From: an uncultured Bacteroides sp.
GTDB taxonomy: Bacteria > Bacteroidota > Bacteroidia > Bacteroidales > Bacteroidaceae
Length of the DNA stretch: 64,000 bases
Assembly (NCBI GenBank): GCA_900542985.1
Contig: UQPQ01000007.1
Location: forward strand, 10,961-74,960
Reading direction: 5' to 3'
In this document: positions 1 through 7,156 of the stretch, piece by piece
Layout: every line of letters starts with the position of its first letter
Position numbering within the stretch: position 1 is the first letter of the stretch
The notes under the pieces: generated by a model
The model's input: the letters and a program-made list of their open reading frames with translations, nothing else
Database searches by the model: none
What the model was told of the DNA's origin: nothing
Program-made: the position numbers and the translations under genes

Positions 1-43
1 TGTTCACGCTTATTTTTTATGGCCTTATTATTGAGGCAGGGTG

Positions 44-883
44 TTATACCAATGAAATAACATACAGATAAACTACTGCGGCCGGTACAGCCATTAGGGT
101 ACTGTCGAAACGGTCGAGCATTCCTCCGTGACCGGGAAGGATGTTTCCGGAATCTTTGATACCTAATGTTCGTTTTAGCAAAGATTCTGTCAAGTCGCCC
201 CATGTTCCGAAAATGACTACAGTCAGTCCTAAGCCAATCCATTGTGCTACGGTCAGGAAGTCGAAGAAGTGAGCTAAGACGATAGCGGCTACAATGCTGA
301 ATGCTGCTCCTCCGATAGAACCTTCCCATGATTTTTTAGGAGAAATTCTTTCGAACAGGCGATGTTTTCCAAAAAGCATACCTGTGCAGTAAGCGCCTGT
401 GTCGTTTACCCAGTTGAAAATAAAAATAGACAAGGGCAAAATAGGGTTATACTGTGATATACCTTCTGTTTCTGTCGTATGGTAAGCCAATACATTAAGC
501 AAGGCAAAAGGTAAAGCGATATAAAGCTGGCTCATCATTCCATAGGCCCAGTTGTTGATAGGATCTTTACGTTTCATGTAAAGCTCACTGATAAGCAGAT
601 ACATGATCAGAAACAGGTAGGGGATAAAGATTTCGTATGTACCCGGTACTACTCCTGTATAACTGAAGCAAAGAAAGAGGAATACACCTGATAATACGGT
701 AATACGCTTATTCATCTGAACCTTTCCGGTACGGTTTACGATCGTACCGAATTCATGGATCGTTAATGCACTAATTAGTGCAAAAAGGATGGTAAAGGGA
801 ATTCCACCTCCCAAAATACATCCTATCAGTACAGCTATGAAAATTATACCTGTAATGGCTCGTTGGATAAAGTTGCTCTTCAC
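44..883 (-). CDS. cdsA: Phosphatidate cytidylyltransferase (CDP-diglyceride synthase)
   Basis: This inner-membrane enzyme makes CDP-diacylglycerol from phosphatidic acid and CTP, the branch point of phospholipid synthesis. The 279-residue protein is almost entirely hydrophobic, with about eight membrane segments. The family signature is intact at residues 234-260: S-LLKR at the start, KD at 243-244, then PGHGG and the metal-binding LDRFD near 257-260. Length is normal for bacterial CdsA. It is the last gene of an rsfS-ftsH-cdsA series on the minus strand, but a 194-base gap holding a hairpin (1026-1063) separates it from ftsH. I see only a poor -7 box in that gap, so read-through is possible. 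Nothing looks truncated. Confidence 0.96.
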   Translation of the reverse strand: MKSNFIQRAITGIIFIAVLIGCILGGGIPFTILFALISALTIHEFGTIVNRTGKVQMNKRITVLSGVFLFLCFSYTGVVPGTYEIFIPYLFLIMYLLISELYMKRKDPINNWAYGMMSQLYIALPFALLNVLAYHTTETEGISQYNPILPLSIFIFNWVNDTGAYCTGMLFGKHRLFERISPKKSWEGSIGGAAFSIVAAIVLAHFFDFLTVAQWIGLGLTVVIFGTWGDLTESLLKRTLGIKDSGNILPGHGGMLDRFDSTLMAVPAAVVYLYVISLV

Positions 884-1025
884 GGCAATATTTTTTGAGG
901 GTTAATGTTTACTGAGTTTATGAGTTCTTCAATTTTGATTTGAGGTCTTTGGCTTGCTGAATCCTTAAATATAAGGAATGCAAATTCAGACGTTGTTCTT
1001 TCAAAACTTTGACTTTATAAGAAGC

Positions 1026-1063
1026 AAAGAATCTGTGCACAAAAAACAGGCTACAGATTCTTT
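1026..1063 (-). terminator. Hairpin after ftsH
   Basis: An 11-bp perfect inverted repeat (1026-1036 with 1053-1063, loop 16 bases) starts 15 bases after the ftsH stop codon on the minus strand. A pyrimidine-rich stretch follows it. It is a plausible terminator or attenuator between ftsH and cdsA. The rest of the 884-1077 gap holds nothing I can support as a gene. Confidence 0.5.
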
Positions 1064-1077
1064 ACTTTTTCTAATTC

Positions 1078-3093
1078 TTATTGTTGCTTATCTTCACTTG
1101 CAGAAGTCGTTTCAGTTTCAGGAACTTTTGCTTCCTGCGGTTGGGCTGTGTTTTCCTCAGAGTTGCTTTCTGCAGTTGTTTCTGCAGCCATGATTTCTTC
1201 GGAGCGTGAAGCCCACGGACGTTTGCCGAAAATCTTTTCTACATCTTCCGCAAAGATTACTTCCTTATCTATCAGCAATTGTGCCAACTGATTATGACCT
1301 TCTTTGTGCTCCTGCAACAACGCTTTTGCACGTGCATACTGCTCATTGATCATCGATTGAACTTCTTTGTCTATCAGTTCGGCAGTATGTTCACTATAAG
1401 GCTTGTTAAAGCTGTATTCATCGTTGCTGTAATAGCATAAGTTAGGTAACTTGTCGCTCATACCTGCATAGGCAATCATGCCATATGCTTGTTTGGTGAC
1501 GCGTTCCAAGTCGTTCATGGCACCAGTAGAAATGTGTCCGATAAATACTTCTTCGGCAGCTCGTCCTCCCAGTGTAGCACACATTTCATCGAGCATCTGC
1601 TCTTTAGTCGTTATCTGTCGTTCTTCGGGCAGATACCAGGCTGCTCCAAGGGCACGTCCACGTGGTACGATGGTCACTTTAATCAATGGATTGGCGTGTT
1701 CCAGGAACCACGAGATAGTAGCATGACCCGCTTCGTGCAATGCAATGGCACGCTTTTCTGCTGCAGTCATTACTTTGGTTTTCTTTTCCAGTCCTCCTAC
1801 AATACGGTCGATAGCAGCAAGGAAGTCATCTTTTCCTACAGCGGTTTTAGAATGACGTGCGGCAATCAATGCGGCTTCGTTACATACGTTGGCAATATCT
1901 GCACCGCTAAATCCTGGTGTCTGACGTGATAACAAATCAATATCTACACTATCATCCAGTTTCAATGGACGCAGATGTACTCCGAATACTTCCTTACGTT
2001 CGTTCAAATCGGGTAAATCTACATAGATCTGACGGTCGAAACGTCCTGCACGCAATAACGCTTTATCCAAAATATCCACGCGGTTTGTAGCTGCAAGAAT
2101 GATTACGCCGCTGTTTGAACCGAATCCATCCATTTCAGTCAGCAACTGGTTCAATGTATTTTCACGTTCGTCATTTCCTCCCATACTGGGGTTTTTTCCA
2201 CGTGCACGACCAACGGCATCAATTTCGTCAATAAAGATGATACAAGGTGATTTTTCTTTTGCCTGACGGAAAAGATCGCGTACTCGTGAAGCACCTACAC
2301 CGACAAACATTTCTACGAAATCGGAACCTGAAATAGAAAAGAAAGGTACGTCTGCTTCACCTGCTACAGCTTTAGCAAGTAAGGTCTTACCAGTTCCCGG
2401 AGGGCCAACCAGCAAAGCGCCTTTAGGAATCTTTCCTCCCAAATCGGTATATTTTTGCGGCTGTTTCAAAAAGTCTACAATTTCTTGAACTTCCTGCTTG
2501 GCTGCTGCTTGTCCTGCTACATCTTTGAAAGTAACACGTGTAGAACCTTTGTCAAACAATTGTGCTTTACTTTTTCCAACGTTGAATACGTTACCTCCGC
2601 CACCAGCTCCGGCTCCACCGCTCATGCGTCGCATAGCAAACATCCAGATACCAATCAGAAGAAGGAACGGAGCAATGTTCCAGAATATCATTCCGAAATA
2701 ATTGTTTCTCTTTTCGTAATTGATAGTACCGGTAAAATGTCCTTCTGTCTGTTCTTGCTCAAGAAATTTGTCGAGCGATTCTATTGAACCGACTTCTACA
2801 GTTATGGAAGGACTTCTTCCTACTTTACTAGCATCTTTTTTAAATACGTCGACAATATGTTCTGGTTTGATTTGCATTTCCACCGTATTGTCATCGTAGG
2901 CGGTAATTTTACTTGCATAGCCTTTACTTACCATGTCTTTGAATTCGGTGTAGGTTACCTCCTTGCTGGCACTACCTCCGTCGCTGGTAAATAATAGATA
3001 AGCAAATACTGCCGCTATTACAATGTACAGCCACGTCAGATTAGGGCGGGGAACATTGATCTTCGGCTTGTTATTATTTAAATTTTCGTTCAT
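1078..3093 (-). CDS. ftsH: ATP-dependent zinc metalloprotease FtsH
   Basis: This membrane-anchored AAA+ protease degrades misfolded and regulatory membrane proteins. The 671-residue protein has two membrane segments (about 20-37 and 133-154) flanking a short extracytoplasmic domain, then a Gly-rich linker. The AAA domain follows, with Walker A GPPGTGKT at 230-237, Walker B IIFIDEID near 285-292 and the second region of homology ending in GRFDRQ near 350-355. The peptidase domain has the zinc motif HEAGH at 453-457 and the third ligand in the GAMNDLERV segment near 527. The C-terminal tail is rich in Glu, Thr and Gln, as is usual in Bacteroidetes. It lies 34 bases after rsfS and is probably cotranscribed with it. 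Start and length agree with the family. Confidence 0.97.
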   Translation of the reverse strand: MNENLNNNKPKINVPRPNLTWLYIVIAAVFAYLLFTSDGGSASKEVTYTEFKDMVSKGYASKITAYDDNTVEMQIKPEHIVDVFKKDASKVGRSPSITVEVGSIESLDKFLEQEQTEGHFTGTINYEKRNNYFGMIFWNIAPFLLLIGIWMFAMRRMSGGAGAGGGGNVFNVGKSKAQLFDKGSTRVTFKDVAGQAAAKQEVQEIVDFLKQPQKYTDLGGKIPKGALLVGPPGTGKTLLAKAVAGEADVPFFSISGSDFVEMFVGVGASRVRDLFRQAKEKSPCIIFIDEIDAVGRARGKNPSMGGNDERENTLNQLLTEMDGFGSNSGVIILAATNRVDILDKALLRAGRFDRQIYVDLPDLNERKEVFGVHLRPLKLDDSVDIDLLSRQTPGFSGADIANVCNEAALIAARHSKTAVGKDDFLAAIDRIVGGLEKKTKVMTAAEKRAIALHEAGHATISWFLEHANPLIKVTIVPRGRALGAAWYLPEERQITTKEQMLDEMCATLGGRAAEEVFIGHISTGAMNDLERVTKQAYGMIAYAGMSDKLPNLCYYSNDEYSFNKPYSEHTAELIDKEVQSMINEQYARAKALLQEHKEGHNQLAQLLIDKEVIFAEDVEKIFGKRPWASRSEEIMAAETTAESNSEENTAQPQEAKVPETETTSASEDKQQ

Positions 3094-3127
3094 AATTCAT
3101 CTAAAAAGTGTTTATGGATTTAAAATA

Positions 3128-3487
3128 TCAGTCTAAATCAGGAATGTGAGTAAGTTTTGCATCAGCCCACAAGTGTTCCAGATTATAGAAATCTCTTACT
3201 TCCGGTAAAAATACGTGTACTAACACATCGCTGTAATCCATAGCTACCCATTGTGCATTACGCAATCCGTCGATGGCATATACTTTGTTTCCTGTTTCTT
3301 TGCGAACATAGTCTCTTATTGAATCGACAATTGCTGCTACTTGACTAGGGGAGTTTCCTTGGCAAATTACAAAATATTTGCAGATTGTATCTTCGATGTT
3401 GGTTAAATCAGCGATTACGATGTTTTTCCCTTTTTTCTCTTGAATGCCTTCAGTTATTTTTTCTACTAAGATTTTTGTTTCGTTCAT
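3128..3487 (-). CDS. rsfS: Ribosome silencing factor RsfS
   Basis: RsfS binds ribosomal protein L14 and blocks joining of the 30S and 50S subunits when nutrients are short. The 119-residue protein is a single RsfS/Iojap domain. Visible family features are CKYFVIC-GNSPSQV near 37-50, the W-VAMDYSDV-VHVF block near 80-93 and the R-FYNLE-LWADAK ending. It is the first gene of a minus-strand unit with ftsH 34 bases downstream. Two overlapping promoter-like sequences precede it (see 3509-3566). Confidence 0.93.
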   Translation of the reverse strand: MNETKILVEKITEGIQEKKGKNIVIADLTNIEDTICKYFVICQGNSPSQVAAIVDSIRDYVRKETGNKVYAIDGLRNAQWVAMDYSDVLVHVFLPEVRDFYNLEHLWADAKLTHIPDLD

Positions 3488-3508
3488 TCTTTCTTATTTT
3501 GTTCTATT

Positions 3509-3566
3509 CAAAGTTATCATTAATATATGTCTGGCAAATATACTTGCTTTTCTGTATATCACGAAA
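3509..3566 (-). promoter_or_regulatory. Bacteroidetes-type promoter(s) for rsfS-ftsH
   Basis: On the minus strand, a -7 box TATATTTG at 3535-3542 is preceded, with exactly 20 bases between, by TTTC (3563-3566), one base off the -33 consensus TTTG. A second -7 box, TAACTTTG, lies at 3509-3516; the TTTG inside the first box sits 18 bases upstream of it. Either or both could start transcription. Confidence 0.6.
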
Positions 3567-3701
3567 GAAAGTGCTTTAATTCTCTTTCTCTTTTTTATAT
3601 TTTTAGTGATAAAAGTTCTCTTTAGATAGAAATACGATGAGGTAAAGACATCGTATTTTTAGGAAAAGAAAATATTTTCTTGAAAAAAAAGTGATAAATG
3701 C

Positions 3702-3731
3702 TTTGTGTGTTCAAAAAATGTTGTACCTTTG
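3702..3731 (+). promoter_or_regulatory. Promoter of the tRNA-Gln pair
   Basis: TTTG at 3702-3705 and TACCTTTG at 3724-3731 are separated by 18 bases and end 38 bases before the first tRNA-Gln. This fits the Bacteroidetes -33/-7 promoter. Confidence 0.65.
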
Positions 3732-3769
3732 CACCGTCAAAACAAAAAGATGACAACATCTTGTGATTT

Positions 3770-3840
3770 TGGGCTATGGTGTAATGGTAACACAACAGAT
3801 TCTGGTCCTGTTTTTCTTGGTTCGAGTCCGAGTAGCCCAA
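3770..3840 (+). tRNA. tRNA-Gln (CTG), copy 1
   Basis: A full cloverleaf can be drawn: 7-bp acceptor stem TGGGCTA/TAGCCCA, 4-bp D stem, anticodon stem ACAGA with loop TTCTGGT, and TTCGAGT in the T loop. The anticodon is CTG, reading CAG. The closing pair of the anticodon stem would be A31-C39, a mismatch. CCA is not encoded. An identical copy follows after 48 bases. Confidence 0.93.
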
Positions 3841-3842
3841 CT

Positions 3843-3888
3843 CACTTAAAGACATAGAGGTCCTCACGGAGAGGATATCTGTTAAGTT
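3843..3888 (+). other. Hairpin-forming spacer between the two tRNA-Gln genes
   Basis: The spacer folds on itself: 3844-3849 pairs with 3882-3887, and TCCTC (3861-3865) pairs with GAGGA (3871-3875). It probably guides processing of a dicistronic tRNA precursor, as there is no terminator between the copies. Confidence 0.4.
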
Positions 3889-3959
3889 TGGGCTATGGTG
3901 TAATGGTAACACAACAGATTCTGGTCCTGTTTTTCTTGGTTCGAGTCCGAGTAGCCCAA
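3889..3959 (+). tRNA. tRNA-Gln (CTG), copy 2
   Basis: This is identical in sequence to the first copy, including anticodon CTG and the A31-C39 mismatch at the base of the anticodon loop. It is followed at once by a terminator hairpin. Confidence 0.93.
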
Positions 3960-3991
3960 CAAAAAGCACTTCTAACTGGAGGTGCTTTTTT
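3960..3991 (+). terminator. Terminator of the tRNA-Gln unit
   Basis: The arm 3961-3969 pairs with 3982-3990 (9 bp, A/T-rich outer part and GCAC/GTGC inner part), and the right arm runs into a T stretch. Confidence 0.75.
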
Positions 3992-4017
3992 ATTATATAT
4001 CAATTAAATCAAAAAGA

Positions 4018-4045
4018 AAGGTTGTCTGTTCTCACAAACAACCTT
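4018..4045 (-). terminator. Terminator facing the tRNA-Gln unit
   Basis: The arm 4018-4025 pairs with 4038-4045 (8 bp), and read on the minus strand it is followed by CTTTCTTTTT. It would end minus-strand transcripts before they reach the tRNA genes. Confidence 0.6.
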
Positions 4046-4277
4046 AGTTCGGTGTAATTGTATTTGTATTCTTCTGAAAACACTGCACTTATTTAGAGTA
4101 TTGTCCATAGATGGCTATGGCACTCCATTGCAGATTTCTTTTTACCACCTTAAAAAAACTTTTTACCTGTTTCATCATTTACTTTTGTTTAGTTTATTAG
4201 TGTCGTTTTTCCCTGTTTTACAGAGTTTAATAATGTGCTCGTTTAGTTGTTTGTCCATGTTATCCGACGCAAATATA
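4018..4277 (-). ncRNA. Candidate small transcription unit, possibly a structured RNA
   Basis: This 406-base gap (3997-4402) between the tRNA terminator and queA is not empty. On the minus strand a -7 box TATATTTG sits at 4270-4277, without a good -33 box. A nested hairpin spans 4083-4133 (stems 4083-4087/4129-4133, 4096-4099/4122-4125 and 4105-4110/4115-4120), and an 8-bp terminator-like hairpin with a T-rich tail lies at 4018-4045. Together they would give an RNA of about 240 bases. Close to the predicted 5' end an ATG opens a 27-codon reading frame (MDKQLNEHII to NKSK), which could be a small peptide or the remnant of a longer gene. I do not recognise a known RNA family. I considered 6S RNA, but the two ends do not pair. 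Confidence 0.35.
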
Positions 4278-4321
4278 TTCTCTTTTATGAGTAGTTGTTC
4301 TTTGATAAATGGTATATAATA

Positions 4322-4370
4322 AAGAAACACGGCTTTTCTTGACTTTTATCAAGATAAAACCGTGTTTCTT
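4322..4370 (-). terminator. Terminator after queA
   Basis: The outer 11-bp stem (4322-4332 with 4360-4370) is perfect and is extended by an inner A/T stem, with a T-rich tail on the minus strand. It begins 32 bases after the queA stop codon. Confidence 0.75.
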
Positions 4371-4402
4371 CTATGGGGTTGATAAAGTTATATATTTCTA
4401 TT

Positions 4403-5620
4403 TTACGGTATTAGCAGTGATGAATCTCCGTAACTCAGAAAGCGGAAATCATGGCTGAGTGCATAATCGTAGATACTCTTCCAGTTCCCTTTTACAAAAG
4501 CTGAAACCAACAGTAACAGGGTGCTTTGTGGCTGATGGAAGTTGGTAATCATCTTTTTTACTATTTTATATTCATATCCTGGTGCGATGATAATTTGAGT
4601 ACTGGTATGAAGAGTCTCCAGCTGGTGTCTCTCCATGTAATTCAGTATCTGCTGTAATGCTTCTATAGTACTTAAAGAAGAGGAAGTTTCATAAGGTTGC
4701 CATTGTTTTACATGTAATTCTTCCTGACTGGCATCTGGGTGTTGACTGATTGTAGTTCCTATATAGTACAAACTTTCCAATGTTCGTACAGAGGTAGTTC
4801 CTACTGCAATAGCTTCTCCCTGATGCGCAAGCAATTTTTCAATGGTGCGGCGATTGACAGAGATGTATTCTGTATGCATTTCGTGACCTTCTATTTCTTC
4901 GCTTTTCACAGGTTTAAAAGTACCTGCTCCTACATGAAGAGTTACTTCTTCCAGATCGACACCTTTTTCTGCCAGCGAATCTAATACTCTTTGAGTGAAA
5001 TGTAAACCTGCTGTAGGTGCTGCTACTGAGCCTTTTATTTTGGAATATACGGTTTGGTAGGTTTCTTTATCGCTTTCCTGTGTTTCCCGGTTGAGGTAAG
5101 GAGGGATAGGAAGTTCTCCAAACACTTCGAGTATATCCGCAAAAGTCACTTCGTCATTGTTCCAGGTAAAATCTACCCAATGGCTGGTCCCGTGACAAGC
5201 TCCGCGTGTGGCAGTAAGAGTGAGCGGTTTTCCTTTTACGGTGAGTTCCTTCTGCAGACTGCCTTCTTTCCATTTTTTCAGGTTACCAATCATGCAGAGC
5301 CAGGCAGCATGTTGGGTTTGCTGAAAATTGAGGGCATAATCATTAGGCTGGATAGGTTCCAGGCAGAATATCTCGATCAAGGCACCTGTCTCTTTACGGA
5401 AATGAAGGCGGGCTTGGATGACCTTTGTATTATTGAATATCATTAAGCTACCCGATTCCAGATAGTTGGGTAATGAAGTGAAAACTGTTTCGCTTATTTC
5501 GCCTTTTCGGTATACCAGAAGTTTAGATTGATCTCGTACCGGAAGAGGAAATTTAGCAATACGTTCTTCTGGAAGTGGATAATTATAATCGTTGATTTTT
5601 ATGTGTTTTGTTTCTTCCAT
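4403..5620 (-). CDS. queA: S-adenosylmethionine:tRNA ribosyltransferase-isomerase (QueA family, long form)
   Basis: QueA adds the cyclopentane ring of epoxyqueuosine to 7-aminomethyl-7-deazaguanine at tRNA position 34, using SAM as ribosyl donor. Family hallmarks are the YPLPEERIAK-PL-RDQSKLL start, the GSVAAPTAGLHFT block near 197-209, LHVGAGTF-PV near 229-239, and the end block NFHQPQSTLLLLVSAF. At 405 residues it is about 50 longer than the usual 340-360. The extra length lies mainly between the TTSVRTLES motif and NFHQP, where a Ser/Gln-rich insertion is seen. It may be a lineage-specific paralogue rather than the canonical enzyme. The gene is monocistronic, divergent from the DUF2027 gene, and preceded by a TACTTTTG box. 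Confidence 0.88.
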   Translation of the reverse strand: MEETKHIKINDYNYPLPEERIAKFPLPVRDQSKLLVYRKGEISETVFTSLPNYLESGSLMIFNNTKVIQARLHFRKETGALIEIFCLEPIQPNDYALNFQQTQHAAWLCMIGNLKKWKEGSLQKELTVKGKPLTLTATRGACHGTSHWVDFTWNNDEVTFADILEVFGELPIPPYLNRETQESDKETYQTVYSKIKGSVAAPTAGLHFTQRVLDSLAEKGVDLEEVTLHVGAGTFKPVKSEEIEGHEMHTEYISVNRRTIEKLLAHQGEAIAVGTTSVRTLESLYYIGTTISQHPDASQEELHVKQWQPYETSSSLSTIEALQQILNYMERHQLETLHTSTQIIIAPGYEYKIVKKMITNFHQPQSTLLLLVSAFVKGNWKSIYDYALSHDFRFLSYGDSSLLIP

Positions 5621-5647
5621 CTTGTCAGTCAGTTAGTTTATAGTTTG

Positions 5648-5655
5648 CAAAAGTA
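5648..5655 (-). promoter_or_regulatory. -7 box of queA
   Basis: TACTTTTG on the minus strand lies 28 bases upstream of the queA start codon. No clear -33 TTTG is seen. Confidence 0.5.
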
Positions 5656-5731
5656 TAATATTCCTAGTTTATATAGATGAAAAGGGTTGATTTTTTTATT
5701 AAATATTGGAGGTGTATTTCTTTAAACTCTT

Positions 5732-5739
5732 TACTTTTG
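5732..5739 (+). promoter_or_regulatory. -7 box of the DUF2027-Smr gene
   Basis: TACTTTTG lies 23 bases upstream of the start codon at 5763. It matches the Bacteroidetes TAnnTTTG consensus. A TTG about 23 bases further upstream is only a weak -33 candidate. Confidence 0.55.
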
Positions 5740-5762
5740 TATGAATAAAAAAATGAACAAAT

Positions 5763-6812
5763 ATGAAAATAGGAGATAAAGTCCGCTTTCTGAGTGAAGT
5801 AGGAGGTGGAATAGTACGAGGATTTCAAGGAAAAGATATTGCACTGGTGGAAGGAGAAGATGGTTTTGAAATTCCAATGCTGATAAAAGAGTGTGTGGTA
5901 ATTCAGACAGACGATTATAACATTCCGTTGAAGTCGGTATCAAAGCCTGAACCTGCGGTTGTAGAAGAAGAACCGGAAGAGGAAAAGCCTATTACCTATC
6001 GTGCACCCGAAATTCGTGGAAACGATATATTGAATGTGTTCCTGGCTTATGTACCTCAAGATGTAAAAGCTATATCTTCTACATCTTTCGATGCTTATCT
6101 GGTAAACGACAGCAATTATTTTATCGATTATTTGTATTTGTCGGCTGAAGGAAAAAGCTGGACACTGCGCAGCAGAGGTACTGTGAAACCCAATATGAAA
6201 CTTCATTTGGAAGAATTTGAAAAGAGTGCATTAAATGGAATGGAGCACGTGGCAGTACAATTGATTGCTTACAAAGACGACCGTACATTCCTGCTGAAAC
6301 CGGCAGTTTGTCAGGAAATTCGTATTGATACGGTAAAATTCTATAAGCTGCATACTTTTCAACCGTCTGAATTCTTTGAAGAGCCAGCTCTTATTTACGA
6401 TGTAGTGCGTGATGATGAAGCTGTAAAGCAGGTTTTTGTTTCGGCTGATGATATAAAGGAAGCTTTGTTGAAGAAAGCTCAGCCGGAGGTGCCGGGAAAG
6501 CTTCAGCGTAAACAGGCCAAAATGAAAAATGATTTGGTGGAAGTCGATTTACATATCCATGAATTGCTGGATGATACCACTGGGATGGGGAATGCAGAAA
6601 TGTTAAGTTATCAGTTGGATGTATTTCATAAAACGCTTGAAGAATATAAAAATAAAAAAGGACAGAAAATTGTCTTTATTCATGGAAAGGGGGATGGAGT
6701 GTTGCGCCGTGCCATTTTGGATGAGTTGAAGCGGAAATATAAAAATTACTCCAGTCAGGATGCTTCGTTCCGTGAGTATGGTTTTGGAGCTACAATGGTT
6801 ACTATTCATTAA
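5763..6812 (+). CDS. DUF2027 protein with C-terminal Smr domain
   Basis: The 349-residue protein begins with a small beta-rich DUF2027 domain ([21 protein letters not shown]) and has an acidic Glu/Pro linker near 63-77. It ends in an Smr domain at about 262-349. Smr hallmarks are VDLHIHEL near 260-267, the nucleotide-binding-like HGKGDGVLR near 304-312, and YGFGATMV at the end. Smr domains are nicking endonucleases or RNA/DNA-binding modules, as in the C terminus of MutS2, so a nucleic-acid role is likely. The substrate is unknown. DUF2027-Smr proteins appear to be largely restricted to Bacteroidetes. The gene is monocistronic with a strong terminator just after it. Confidence 0.85.
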   Translation: MKIGDKVRFLSEVGGGIVRGFQGKDIALVEGEDGFEIPMLIKECVVIQTDDYNIPLKSVSKPEPAVVEEEPEEEKPITYRAPEIRGNDILNVFLAYVPQDVKAISSTSFDAYLVNDSNYFIDYLYLSAEGKSWTLRSRGTVKPNMKLHLEEFEKSALNGMEHVAVQLIAYKDDRTFLLKPAVCQEIRIDTVKFYKLHTFQPSEFFEEPALIYDVVRDDEAVKQVFVSADDIKEALLKKAQPEVPGKLQRKQAKMKNDLVEVDLHIHELLDDTTGMGNAEMLSYQLDVFHKTLEEYKNKKGQKIVFIHGKGDGVLRRAILDELKRKYKNYSSQDASFREYGFGATMVTIH

Positions 6813-6825
6813 AGAAAGAAGATAA

Positions 6826-7013
6826 AAAAGAAAAGAGAACGCTGTCGCAGCGTTCTCTTTCTATTTAACACATAGGCATCTTCATTTTATCAAAAGGTTA
6901 TATCGATATATACCCTTTTGAACTTTTATTCTATGGGGTTGGGTTATAGTCTAGTTTAGTTTATATCCTATGTCTTTTTGGCTGTGTGTTTTTTCTCTTT
7001 TTAATATCTTCTG
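6826..7013 (-). ncRNA. Candidate sigma-54-dependent small RNA
   Basis: This is the only content of the 332-base gap between the Smr gene and the response regulator. A sigma-54 promoter at 7024-7040 would start an RNA near 7013, which would end at the strong terminator 6832-6860, giving about 180-190 bases. The predicted RNA has an A-rich unpaired 5' half with an ACCCAACCCC segment, a hairpin at 6891-6920 (7-bp CAAAAGG/CCTTTTG outer stem), and the terminator hairpin. The longest ATG reading frame inside is six codons, so it is probably non-coding. It lies directly after the gene for a sigma-54 activator. The parts are seen; the RNA itself is inferred. Confidence 0.55.
6832..6860. terminator. 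Strong bidirectional terminator
   Basis: A perfect 13-bp stem (6832-6844 with 6848-6860) closes a three-base loop TCG. On the plus strand it follows the Smr gene with tail TCT. On the minus strand it is followed by a long T-rich tract read from 6831 downwards, making it an excellent end for the candidate small RNA coming from the right. Confidence 0.88.
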
Positions 7014-7023
7014 TAATTAGAAG

Positions 7024-7040
7024 TGCAATTCGTGTGCCAA
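7024..7040 (-). promoter_or_regulatory. Sigma-54 (-24/-12) promoter
   Basis: Read on the minus strand the site is TTGGCACACGAATTGCA. It has the invariant GG and GC separated by exactly 10 bases and matches the TGGCACG-N4-TTGCA consensus at all but one position. Transcription would run left, away from the regulator gene and into the 6826-7013 interval. Confidence 0.75.
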
Positions 7041-7104
7041 AGTATGTAGAATATGTAACTTGTTGATTAATAAGATAAATGCAATTTTGTCTTATTGAGG
7101 AATT

Positions 7105-7156
7105 TGTGGAATTGTGTGGGGATGTTGTAGAATTATTCCACATTTTATTGTGGAAT
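7105..7156. promoter_or_regulatory. Putative enhancer sites for the NtrC-family regulator
   Basis: ATTCCACA (7135-7142) and TGTGGAAT (7149-7156) form a perfect 8+8 dyad with a 6-base spacer, centred about 108 bases upstream of the -24 element. A third half-site TGTGGAAT lies at 7105-7112. Sigma-54 activators bind such dyads 80-200 bases upstream of their promoters. The dyad overlaps the last codons of the regulator gene. Confidence 0.5.

Noticed and set aside
884..1077. A start-less minus-strand frame of about 44 codons between ftsH and cdsA
   Set aside because: It lacks any start codon after the preceding stop and no family is recognisable; too weak to call a pseudogene.
3622..3969. A 115-residue minus-strand reading frame
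   Set aside because: It runs antisense through both tRNA-Gln genes; its repeated peptide merely reflects the two tRNA copies.
4018..4280. 6S RNA
   Set aside because: The 5' and 3' parts of the predicted transcript do not pair, so the long closing stem and central bubble are missing.
4101..4319. A 72-residue plus-strand reading frame before the queA terminator
   Set aside because: Phe/Ser/Leu-rich with no start signal; it is antisense to the better-supported minus-strand unit.
6961..7143. A 60-residue minus-strand reading frame after the response regulator gene
   Set aside because: It spans the sigma-54 promoter, has an Asn/Thr-rich composition without motif and no start signal.
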